Positions 7,479-13,745 of a stretch of 13,745 nucleotides of DNA are shown piece after piece. The notes under the pieces are model-generated. The model ran no database searches. It was not told the DNA's origin and saw only the letters and a list, made by a program, of their open reading frames with translations. The position numbers were made by a program, and so were the translations under genes. This DNA is from Saprospiraceae bacterium. Lineage in GTDB: Bacteria > Bacteroidota > Bacteroidia > Chitinophagales > Saprospiraceae. The stretch covers positions 11,619 to 25,363 of the forward strand of contig JAHDII010000010.1 of the NCBI GenBank assembly GCA_020630895.1. Reading direction: 5' to 3'. Position 1 is the first letter of the stretch; each line of letters starts with the position of its first letter.

Positions 7479-9638
7479 ATGAAAAAAATAATATTACTTA
7501 CAAGCTTTATTATATTAGGATATATTCATTTATGGGCTCAAAATGATTTATTAAAAAAAGCGAATGTGCTTTATGAAATGAATCTTTTTGAAGAAGCTAT
7601 TCCTGTATATTTTCAATATTTAAGAAGCCAACCTGATAATAAAGAAGCCATTCTTAAAGTAGCTGAATCTTATGAAATGATTAATGATTTAGAACATGCA
7701 GAACAATGGTATCGTAGTGCATTAGCTAAAAATGTATTAGCCGAAAATATTTTAAAATATGGCAAAGTATTAATGCGTCAAGGAAAATATGAAGAAGCCA
7801 AACAACAATTTACAATTTATGCTTCAGTAGATTTAGAGGAAGGAAAGAATTATGCTCGTATGTGTGATGATGCTTATAAAAAGAAAGATATTTTATCCTT
7901 ATATAAAGTTTCTTTAGAAAATATCAATACAGAACATACTGAATTTTCACCTACATTTTTTAAAAATCAATTAGTCTATGGTTCTTTTAGAAAAGACGTA
8001 GTTCGACCAGATGCTACTACCGAAGAAGCTCAAAAAGAAAATCCTACTACTAATTATTTATTCCAAAGTAATTATGATGATAAAGGTGTTTTAGGTCCTC
8101 CAACTTATTTGCGTTCATGGTTTAGAGATAATGATAAAATAAATGAAGGTCCCATTGCTTATTCTGCTAATGGACAATGGGTAGCCTTTACTAAAAATCA
8201 ATATGTCAATAATGTTTCAACATTAGCACACCATTTATATCGTTCAGATATTTTTATTGCTAAAGTTTTAGATAATGGTGATTGGGAAGAAGTAGAAAAT
8301 TTTCCTTTTAATAGTCCTTCTTTTTCTAATACTTACCCTTTCCTTTCTAGTGATGGTAATACCTTATATTTTGCATCTAATAGAGAAGGAGGATATGGAG
8401 GTTTTGATATTTATAAATCTATCAAAAATAATGGTCTTTGGACGGAGCCTAAAAATTTAGGCAATACAATTAATAAAAAAGGAGATGAAATTACACCTTA
8501 TTTAGTAGAAAATGATTTGTATTTTTCATCTGATTATTTATCTGGTTTTGGAGGGCAAGATGTTTTTAAAGCTACATTTAATCCTAGTAAAAAAACATGG
8601 ACGATTATGAATCTAGGAACGGCTATCAATACTTCTGCTAATGATTTTGGATTTATTTATAATCAAGATAAAAATTTAGGATATTTAGTTTCTGATAGAA
8701 CAGGAAGTGAAGATATTTTTAAACTGATGAAATCTTCAACAGATATTAGTATTCAAATTATAGATGCTTTAGATAAAAAAGCTGTTTCTAATGTTCATTT
8801 AGATTTTACTAAATGTGGAAAAGGAACATATCAAACCAGTGAAAATGGGCAATTTGCTCTCAAAGCTTCTTCTGGAATTAATTGTGAGGTTACGCTAAAA
8901 AAATCAGGATATCACAATCAAAAATTTAAAATCAATAAAGATTTAGCTGCTCAAGGAAATATTGAAATTAAAATGTATCAAGTAGGGCAAAAATATACAG
9001 GTAAGATAGTAGATGGTAATTCTAATCTCCCTATTTCTAATGTTAGAGTGAGAATATTAAATGAATTAACAGGGGCTAAGACGGAAGAATTCTCGGATAA
9101 AAATGGAATATATACTATTGCTTTAAAAGCTCATCAAAAATATATGATTAGTTTTAATAAATTAGGATATGTTGATTATGCTGAAAAACATGATACTAAA
9201 GATGGTACAGATAAAAGTATTTTAGGAAGTGTATTACTTTTTCCAAGAAATGCAGTAGTTGATGGAGGAACATCACCTATTCCAAGTCCTCCTCCTGTAA
9301 TTGATCCTACACCGCCAATGCCTCCTGTTCCGACACCTCCAACGCCAACACCACCAAGCCCAATACCTGATGGTGAAATTCAAAAAGGTTATTCTATTCA
9401 ATTGTTGTCTTTGTCTGCTGGAAATAATAATTTTCCGGATGGAATTTGGTCTTTAAAAGGTTTAGTAGAACAAGTTTATACAACAACAGATCAGAAATGG
9501 AAAAGATTTAGGGTAGGGGTGTATGCTACAAAAGAAGAAGCTGAAAAAATTAAAAAATTAGTTCAAAATAAAGGTTTTGCAAAAGCATATATTGTAGAAG
9601 AAGATGCTAAAGGAGTGATTCAAAAAGTCAAAATGTAG
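7479..9638 (+). CDS. PorE-like TPR/PD40 protein with C-terminal SPOR domain
   Basis: This 719-residue exported protein is the third member of the large family in the window. Domains: signal peptide (1-20, cleavage near LWA|Q); TPR region (about 22-135); PD40 propeller (about 150-415) with LYFASNREGGYGGFDIY (296-312) and LYFSSDYLSGFGGQDVF (347-363); two carboxypeptidase-regulatory-like domains (about 421-500 and 505-587); a proline-rich linker (about 600-631); and a SPOR domain (about 636-709, from GYSIQLLSL through WKRFRVGVYATKEEAEK to KGFAKAYIVEE). SPOR domains bind peptidoglycan glycan strands stripped of peptides, as at division sites. It would thus replace the OmpA anchor of its two neighbours with a different cell-wall anchor. 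The preceding gap (7372-7478) has a near-match -7 element, CATCTTTG at 7403-7410, but no clear -33. The family fold is clear; the exact role is inferred. Confidence 0.83.
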   Translation: MKKIILLTSFIILGYIHLWAQNDLLKKANVLYEMNLFEEAIPVYFQYLRSQPDNKEAILKVAESYEMINDLEHAEQWYRSALAKNVLAENILKYGKVLMRQGKYEEAKQQFTIYASVDLEEGKNYARMCDDAYKKKDILSLYKVSLENINTEHTEFSPTFFKNQLVYGSFRKDVVRPDATTEEAQKENPTTNYLFQSNYDDKGVLGPPTYLRSWFRDNDKINEGPIAYSANGQWVAFTKNQYVNNVSTLAHHLYRSDIFIAKVLDNGDWEEVENFPFNSPSFSNTYPFLSSDGNTLYFASNREGGYGGFDIYKSIKNNGLWTEPKNLGNTINKKGDEITPYLVENDLYFSSDYLSGFGGQDVFKATFNPSKKTWTIMNLGTAINTSANDFGFIYNQDKNLGYLVSDRTGSEDIFKLMKSSTDISIQIIDALDKKAVSNVHLDFTKCGKGTYQTSENGQFALKASSGINCEVTLKKSGYHNQKFKINKDLAAQGNIEIKMYQVGQKYTGKIVDGNSNLPISNVRVRILNELTGAKTEEFSDKNGIYTIALKAHQKYMISFNKLGYVDYAEKHDTKDGTDKSILGSVLLFPRNAVVDGGTSPIPSPPPVIDPTPPMPPVPTPPTPTPPSPIPDGEIQKGYSIQLLSLSAGNNNFPDGIWSLKGLVEQVYTTTDQKWKRFRVGVYATKEEAEKIKKLVQNKGFAKAYIVEEDAKGVIQKVKM

Positions 9639-9651
9639 TAAAGATAGGTAG

Positions 9652-9711
9652 CTCACTTCGTTCGCTGAGACGTTAGATTTCTATTATTTAGTATCTAGAA
9701 ATCTAACGTCT
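9652..9711. repeat. Palindromic element between convergent genes, overlapping the maf stop codon
   Basis: A perfect 16-bp inverted repeat (agacgttagatttcta at 9668-9683, tagaaatctaacgtct at 9696-9711) encloses a 12-nt loop. Directly to its left is ctcacttcgttcgctgag (9652-9669), itself partly self-complementary and richer in G+C than the neighbourhood. The right arm covers two of the three bases of the maf stop codon. A run of eight A follows on the + strand, so for either transcript the T-run is not in the usual place after the stem. It could act as a bidirectional transcription end or be a dispersed REP-like repeat; the sequence alone cannot decide. Confidence 0.75.
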
Positions 9712-10279
9712 AAAAAAAATCTTTCAAATGTTGATAAACTAAATCAACAGGTAAGCCCATGATATTAGAATAAGTTCCTTCAATTTTATGAATTTTATTC
9801 AAGCCAATCCATTCTTGAATAGCATAAGAACCTGCTTTATCAAAAGGTTGATAATTTTTGATATAATAATAAATTTCTTCATCAGTTAGTTCAGACATAT
9901 ATACTTTAGAAATTCCTGAAAAACTGATTTCTTTTTCAGAAGATAACAAACAAACACCTGTAATGACTAAATGCATATTTCCAGATAGTTTTTTTAAAGT
10001 TTGAAATGCATCCTCTTCATTTTTAGGTTTTCCATAAATGATATCATCTAAAATAACTACACTATCTGCACCCAAAACTACTTCATCATTTTGAATAAAA
10101 TGTTTGGCAGCTCTCGCTTTTTTAATCGCTAAAAATTCAGCTACTTTTTCGGTTGCTAAATCATCAGGAAATGTTTCTTCTACTTCAGTAGTCTTAATTT
10201 CAAAATTAAAATCTGCTTCTTCTAATAATTGACTTCTTCTTGGAGATTTAGAAGCTAATATTATTTTTTTATGGATCAT
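9710..10279 (-). CDS. maf: Maf family nucleoside triphosphate pyrophosphatase
   Basis: This 189-residue cytoplasmic house-cleaning enzyme hydrolyses non-canonical or excess nucleoside triphosphates (dTTP/UTP type in the YhdE-like branch) to the monophosphate and pyrophosphate. All family motifs are present: SKSPRR (10-15), GADSVV with the putative general-base Asp72 (70-75), GKP (83-85), SGNMHLVITG (99-108), PFDKAGSYAIQ (145-155) and NIMGLPV (172-178). The length is standard. The start codon at 10279 places the phosphate-binding SKSPRR motif at the usual distance from the N-terminus. The gene is convergent with the SPOR protein gene and divergent from the SUMF1-fold gene, so it is probably transcribed alone. 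Its stop codon lies in the arm of a palindromic element. The assignment to the dTTP/UTP subgroup is less certain than the family. Confidence 0.93.
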   Translation of the reverse strand: MIHKKIILASKSPRRSQLLEEADFNFEIKTTEVEETFPDDLATEKVAEFLAIKKARAAKHFIQNDEVVLGADSVVILDDIIYGKPKNEEDAFQTLKKLSGNMHLVITGVCLLSSEKEISFSGISKVYMSELTDEEIYYYIKNYQPFDKAGSYAIQEWIGLNKIHKIEGTYSNIMGLPVDLVYQHLKDFF

Positions 10280-10298
10280 TGTATATTAATTTTAGAAG

Positions 10299-10309
10299 TG
10301 CAAATATTA
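10299..10309 (-). promoter_or_regulatory. Probable -7 promoter element for maf
   Basis: On the minus strand the sequence reads TAATATTTGCA, close to the Bacteroidota -7 element TAnnTTTG, which often continues as TTTGCA. It lies about 20 bp upstream of the maf ATG, giving a short leader. No clear TTG -33 element is visible because the upstream DNA is a poly-T run on this strand, so the call rests on the -7 element and position. Confidence 0.42.
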
Positions 10310-10391
10310 AAAAAAAAGGAAGAATAAAATATTTATGCTATAAAAAAGTTATTATAATACATCTAAATTTCAAATCAAAAATTGTTACATC

Positions 10392-11330
10392 ATGAAAAAA
10401 TTATTCATTTTAATTTTTTGCATGGCAAGTCTAGGACTTCTCATGTCATTTAAATTTAAAAACTCTAAAAAAGATAAAGAACGAATTTATCTAGAAAAAC
10501 CAAGTAAAAAGAAAAAAACACAGTTTGCAAATTTTGTCTATATCCCTTCTGGAACATTAATGTTGAATGAAGATGAAAAACATGATGTTCAGGGATTTTT
10601 TATGTCTCAAAATGAAATTTCTAATTTAGAATATCAAGAATTTTTATTTGATTTAGAAAAAAATGAAGAAAAAGAAAAATTAGAAATAGCTCAAATTCAT
10701 AATGATAACTGGATAAAAGGGAATAATAATAATGAACCTTTTAAAGAAGTTTATAGTTCTCATCCTGCTTATCATCATTATCCTGTAGTAAATATTACAA
10801 GAGATGCGGCTTATTTGTATTGTCAATGGTTGACTGAAAAATGGCAAGAAAAAAGTGGTATTCAAGATATAGAATTTCGTTTGCCAGGAGAATTTGAGTG
10901 GATGTATGCTGCTAGGGGAGGGCATGATTTAAGTCCGTTTCCTTGGGGGGGATATTATACTCGTAATGCTAAAGGTTGTGTATTAGCGAATTTTAAAGTT
11001 GTGGATCAAACGGATATAAAATTTGATAGAAAAAGTGGAGAGTATGAAATTCAAAAATCTAAAATACCTCATGCTTCAATAACATCTCCTGTTACTTCTT
11101 ATCATCCTAATGATTATGGCTTATATAATATGAGTGGAAATGTAACAGAAATGTTGGGTGATGTAGGAACCAAAGGAGGTTCTTGGGGAAGTACAGGATA
11201 TTATTTACAAATTGATGCTGAAGATGAATTTCCAGAATTAAGAGGAGAAAGTTCTATTTATGTGGGTTTTAGACCTGTTGCTATTATTAAAGGAAATATA
11301 GAAGAGACGGTTAAAAAATTAAAAAAATAA
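10392..11330 (+). CDS. SUMF1/FGE-fold protein resembling GldK/GldJ
   Basis: This 312-residue exported or membrane-tethered protein has a formylglycine-generating-enzyme (SUMF1) fold. The N-terminus is a hydrophobic segment (3-20), then a very Lys-rich stretch (21-43), then the domain. Fold motifs: ITRDAAYLYCQWL (135-147), FRLPGEFEWMYAARGG (162-177), PFPWGGYYTRNAKGCVLANF (182-201), NDYGLYNMSGNVTEML (240-255), KGGSW (261-265), YLQI (271-274) and VGFRPV (291-296). The WGGxYTRNxKGCxLANF segment and the YLQI region resemble the gliding/T9SS proteins GldK and GldJ. The paired catalytic cysteines of true FGE after GGSW are absent, so enzymatic activity is unlikely. Cys10 lies in LIFC, a poor lipobox because Phe is at -1, so it is not a clear lipoprotein as GldK and GldJ are. 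It is divergent from maf and its stop is 3 bp from the convergent methyltransferase. A structural role near T9SS is inferred. Confidence 0.75.
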   Translation: MKKLFILIFCMASLGLLMSFKFKNSKKDKERIYLEKPSKKKKTQFANFVYIPSGTLMLNEDEKHDVQGFFMSQNEISNLEYQEFLFDLEKNEEKEKLEIAQIHNDNWIKGNNNNEPFKEVYSSHPAYHHYPVVNITRDAAYLYCQWLTEKWQEKSGIQDIEFRLPGEFEWMYAARGGHDLSPFPWGGYYTRNAKGCVLANFKVVDQTDIKFDRKSGEYEIQKSKIPHASITSPVTSYHPNDYGLYNMSGNVTEMLGDVGTKGGSWGSTGYYLQIDAEDEFPELRGESSIYVGFRPVAIIKGNIEETVKKLKK

Positions 11331-11333
11331 AAT

Positions 11334-11918
11334 TTACTTTTCAAGCACATAAGTTTTTTGTGTAAAAAATAAAAGTACCGATTTTTTTTCTTCGGAAACG
11401 ACTTTTAGTCCTAGTTGATTAAAAGTCGTTTTCCATTCTTTATCATTTTTATTTTGATAGGTCATTTTTGAAAAACCAAAATTGACTAATGTATCCATTG
11501 CATAAGTTAAATATTGTTGAATTATATTAGAATAAATATCTTCAATAATAATTAATCTAGAACAAATTCTTGAAGCTTCTTGTAATACTTCTTCTGGAGA
11601 ATGAGTATGATGTAAAACGGTTAATAATAAACCTGTATGAAATTCATTATTTTGAAAAGGCATTTTTTTTCCATCATAAATTATAGTTTTTATTTGAGGA
11701 TGAATAGATAAATTAGCAACATCTAAAGCGGTGATAGAATATTCTTTATTTTTTAAATAATGAGCCACCATACCATTACCACTTCCTATATCAATAATAT
11801 TTTTATTAAAAATTAAATGAGGAATAACCGTTTTTAATTTTTTATTCACCCATTGATTTCCAATGTGTAAATATATTTTTTTAATAAAAGGAATATTTTT
11901 AATTAGGGATAAAATCAT
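11334..11918 (-). CDS. Class I SAM-dependent methyltransferase
   Basis: This 194-residue cytoplasmic protein has the Rossmann-type methyltransferase core. Visible motifs: the glycine-rich SAM-binding loop IDIGSGNGM (42-50), the acidic end of strand 2 in TALDV (63-67, Asp66), the KKMPFQNNEF segment (84-93) typical of Methyltransf_11-type enzymes, and VLHHTHSPEEVLQEASRI (101-118). Substrate cannot be told from the sequence. The basic N-terminal segment (IKNIPFIKKIYLHIGNQW) precedes the core. The start codon lies within the end of the carbon-nitrogen hydrolase gene (20-bp overlap), indicating translational coupling. It is the last gene of a minus-strand operon and ends 3 bp from the convergent SUMF1-fold gene. 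An unusual near-perfect inverted repeat lies within its 3' coding part (11394-11434). Confidence 0.86.
   Translation of the reverse strand: MILSLIKNIPFIKKIYLHIGNQWVNKKLKTVIPHLIFNKNIIDIGSGNGMVAHYLKNKEYSITALDVANLSIHPQIKTIIYDGKKMPFQNNEFHTGLLLTVLHHTHSPEEVLQEASRICSRLIIIEDIYSNIIQQYLTYAMDTLVNFGFSKMTYQNKNDKEWKTTFNQLGLKVVSEEKKSVLLFFTQKTYVLEK
11394..11434. repeat. Inverted repeat inside the methyltransferase coding sequence
   Basis: The left arm ggaaacgacttttagtc (11394-11410) pairs with gattaaaagtcgttttcc (11417-11434) around a 6-nt loop, with one bulged base and one G-T pair. It lies about 60 bp inside the methyltransferase gene from its stop and just beyond the end of the convergent SUMF1-fold gene, where the 3-bp gap leaves no room for an intergenic terminator. 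It could help end the + transcript, though no clean T-run follows. Confidence 0.6.
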
Positions 11919-12648
11919 TATTTAAAAATATTTTATGAACAGAATTGGATATGGTATCATAAATTAAAACTCCTTGATTTATATCATCTAATTGTTCTAA
12001 TAAATTTCCTTGTGCATTCCAAATAGCACTTTGTCCCACACTTAAAGAATTACCACAATCTCCTATACAATTAGCCATTAAAATAGGTATGTTATAATCA
12101 GCCGCATTTTTAGATAAATAGTCAAAAGATTTTTTAATCCCTTTTTCATTTTTTGCTACACTGGCGATATAAAAATCTACATTTTTATCCATTGTATTTT
12201 TAAAATGATTGAATTGAAATACTTCATAACAAATTCCAAAAGCAATTTTTTTATTTTTTATATTCAAGTAGTAAGGATGTTCTCCAGGAATAAAATAAGG
12301 TAGTTCATCAGAATGTAAAAGTTGTTTGTAATAAATTTCGTTATGTTTATTTTTTTGAAAGAAAATCAAACCAATTTTAATTCCTTTGCTTGATTTTATT
12401 GGAACTCCAATTCCTATAACAATATTATTTTGATCACTTAATTTTTGAAATAGATTAAATCTTGGATCATTAAGATGAAAAGCATTTTTTTGAACTAGGG
12501 TAGGTTCATAATTTGTTAGAGATAATTCAGGAAAAATAATTAAATCTGCATCGGACTGTATAGCTGTTTTAATACACTGAATATGGTTTTTTATATTCAG
12601 TGAAATATTTTTAGAACTCGATTTTGTTTGAGCGATACAAATTTTCAT
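11899..12648 (-). CDS. Carbon-nitrogen hydrolase (nitrilase superfamily)
   Basis: This 249-residue cytoplasmic amidase-type enzyme cleaves a non-peptide C-N bond through a Glu-Lys-Cys triad. The triad is visible: Glu41 in IIFPELSLTNYEP, Lys108 in EIYYKQLL, and Cys140 in IAFGICYEV. The N-terminal strand MKICIAQ is typical. The tail after the core (QSAIWNAQGNLLEQL, 206-220) matches the usual SxIxxxxGxxL segment. The length is slightly short of the common 260-280 residues but all core elements are present. The exact substrate (omega-amide, N-carbamoyl or other) cannot be read from the sequence. It lies 48 bp downstream of the sialidase-like gene and overlaps the methyltransferase gene by 20 bp, so the three are probably cotranscribed. 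Confidence 0.87.
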   Translation of the reverse strand: MKICIAQTKSSSKNISLNIKNHIQCIKTAIQSDADLIIFPELSLTNYEPTLVQKNAFHLNDPRFNLFQKLSDQNNIVIGIGVPIKSSKGIKIGLIFFQKNKHNEIYYKQLLHSDELPYFIPGEHPYYLNIKNKKIAFGICYEVFQFNHFKNTMDKNVDFYIASVAKNEKGIKKSFDYLSKNAADYNIPILMANCIGDCGNSLSVGQSAIWNAQGNLLEQLDDINQGVLIYDTISNSVHKIFLNNDFIPN

Positions 12649-12696
12649 ATTTATAAATTAATGTCATATTCTTTCGACTTCCAATATCAAAAAAGA

Positions 12697-13745
12697 TTAT
12701 TGAATAATAATTTCTGCTGTTTTAATTTTTTGTTTTTCTACTAGTGCATCTGTCCAAGATAAATAATATTTATTTTTTGTTTTTGCTAGAATAGGAAAAC
12801 CACTTTTTCTGCTAGAACTAATTCTTGTTAAAGTAAAACTATCGGAAATATTTCCATTTTGATGAATTATTTTTGCTCTTATTTCAGAGTGAGTTTCTTT
12901 AGCTGTTTTTATACTTTCCATCCAAGTCACTAATACTTGATTGGCATCCATAAATTCAATATCAACTCTTCCGTTTGGATTTCCATCATCTATTGATATG
13001 GGAGTAGAAAAATGATTTCCTCCATCTTTAGAAAAAATAACATTCACCTGTGCTTTATTTTCAGGAGCAGAAAACCAAGCGACTGCTAGTTGATTTTTAT
13101 TACTAGCAATGGCTGGACCATTAACAGGACAACCTGCAATTTCCCAATTGTCATGAGTAATTTTTTTAGGTTGTAATATTCCATCTTTTGTTTTCTTTAC
13201 CATAGAAATATCTCTAACTTCCTTGTCTGTTCGATCTCTATAAACAACAACCCAACCATCTGGTAATAAAGCAGCATCTGTTGGACAACAATCGCATACT
13301 TTATTATCAATTTCTTTTTCATGACTTAAATTCCCATTTACATCAAATTCAGCTACACGTAAGGTCATTGGGCCTCCATGCCCATGTCCATGATCATCAT
13401 GTTGGGTATCAGAATGTGTATTTAATTTTGTATTTCTACCGTCTAACCAGGTAGCAAAGAAATTTCCATTTTCTAAAGGAAGCATACTCACAAAACCATG
13501 TTCTGCTTGGATACTATCTCTATGAGGAATAAAAGGAGTGTTCCAATTATTATTATTTTTTATTGCAATTTTAATATCATAATCATACGTTCCATTAGCA
13601 CTTTTTTGTAACCAATGACTAGCGATATGTGAACCATTTTTGCAAAGAGAAGGAAAATCTGCCCAATTGACAAACCAATTATTTCCTTGTGCGATTTTTT
13701 CTATATTTTCCCATTTATTATTTAATAATTCAGAATAATATAATG
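12697..13745 (-). CDS. Sialidase-like (BNR/Asp-box) beta-propeller protein, 5' end beyond window
   Basis: The frame is open from the stop at 12697 to the right edge, giving at least 348 residues of a protein whose start lies outside the window. A GTG at 13489-13491 is an internal valine: the upstream codons run on without a stop and carry family-like sequence (GNNWFVNWADFPSL, then SHIASHWLQKS, then IPHRDSIQAEHGF). Further features in visible-residue numbering: ATWLDGRNT (about 97-105), a His/Asp/Gly-rich insertion HDDHGHGHGGP (115-125), KVCDCCPTDAALL (about 148-160), YRDRTDKEVRDI, and one canonical Asp box SKDGGNHF (238-245). The propeller repeats resemble exo-sialidase-type folds, but the enzyme's Arg triad and Tyr/Glu nucleophile cannot be confirmed, so catalysis is unproven. 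Signal peptide status is unknown. It is first in the visible operon. Confidence 0.75.
   Translation of the reverse strand, partial: LYYSELLNNKWENIEKIAQGNNWFVNWADFPSLCKNGSHIASHWLQKSANGTYDYDIKIAIKNNNNWNTPFIPHRDSIQAEHGFVSMLPLENGNFFATWLDGRNTKLNTHSDTQHDDHGHGHGGPMTLRVAEFDVNGNLSHEKEIDNKVCDCCPTDAALLPDGWVVVYRDRTDKEVRDISMVKKTKDGILQPKKITHDNWEIAGCPVNGPAIASNKNQLAVAWFSAPENKAQVNVIFSKDGGNHFSTPISIDDGNPNGRVDIEFMDANQVLVTWMESIKTAKETHSEIRAKIIHQNGNISDSFTLTRISSSRKSGFPILAKTKNKYYLSWTDALVEKQKIKTAEIIIQ

Noticed and set aside
10392..11330. Active formylglycine-generating enzyme
   Set aside because: The cysteine pair that follows the GGSW-type motif in true FGE enzymes is missing, and no sulfatase gene is nearby.
13489..13491. 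GTG as the start codon of the sialidase-like gene
   Set aside because: The frame stays open upstream to the window edge (84 further codons) with family-like sequence, so the GTG is an internal valine and the true start is outside.

Overview
The window is AT-rich (roughly 70% A+T by eye) and reads as the chromosome of a Bacteroidota bacterium. Four things point there: a PorP/SprF-family type IX secretion system (T9SS) outer-membrane protein, large TPR/PD40/OmpA proteins resembling PorE, a GldK/GldJ-like SUMF1-fold protein, and promoter elements of the Bacteroidota TTG...TAnnTTTG type instead of the classical -35/-10 kind. I cannot name a genus from the sequence.

Left part (1-9638, all on +). 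An AT-rich leader containing a 23-bp direct repeat precedes a porP/sprF-like gene (395-1438). It is followed by two long tandem paralogs (1483-4023 and 4235-6928). Each has a signal peptide, TPRs, a PD40 beta-propeller, two carboxypeptidase-regulatory-like beta domains, a low-complexity linker and a C-terminal OmpA peptidoglycan-binding domain. A small gene for a dimeric alpha/beta-barrel protein (7039-7371) with its own promoter comes next. A third member of the large family (7479-9638) keeps the same N-terminal architecture but ends in a SPOR domain instead of OmpA. Intrinsic terminators follow the first and second large paralogs. My inference is that this is a T9SS accessory or surface-anchoring locus: an outer-membrane PorP-type protein plus several periplasmic proteins that bridge it to peptidoglycan.

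Middle (9639-11330). A 16-bp-stem palindromic element lies between the third large gene and the convergent maf gene (9710-10279, -) and overlaps the maf stop codon. Divergent from maf is a SUMF1/FGE-fold protein (10392-11330, +) whose sequence resembles GldK/GldJ but lacks a good lipobox and the FGE catalytic cysteines.

Right part (11334-13745, all on -). In transcription order these are a sialidase-like beta-propeller protein cut by the window edge, a nitrilase-superfamily carbon-nitrogen hydrolase, and a class I SAM methyltransferase overlapping the hydrolase by 20 bp. They look like one operon whose promoter lies beyond the window. No tRNA, rRNA, CRISPR array or insertion sequence was recognised.
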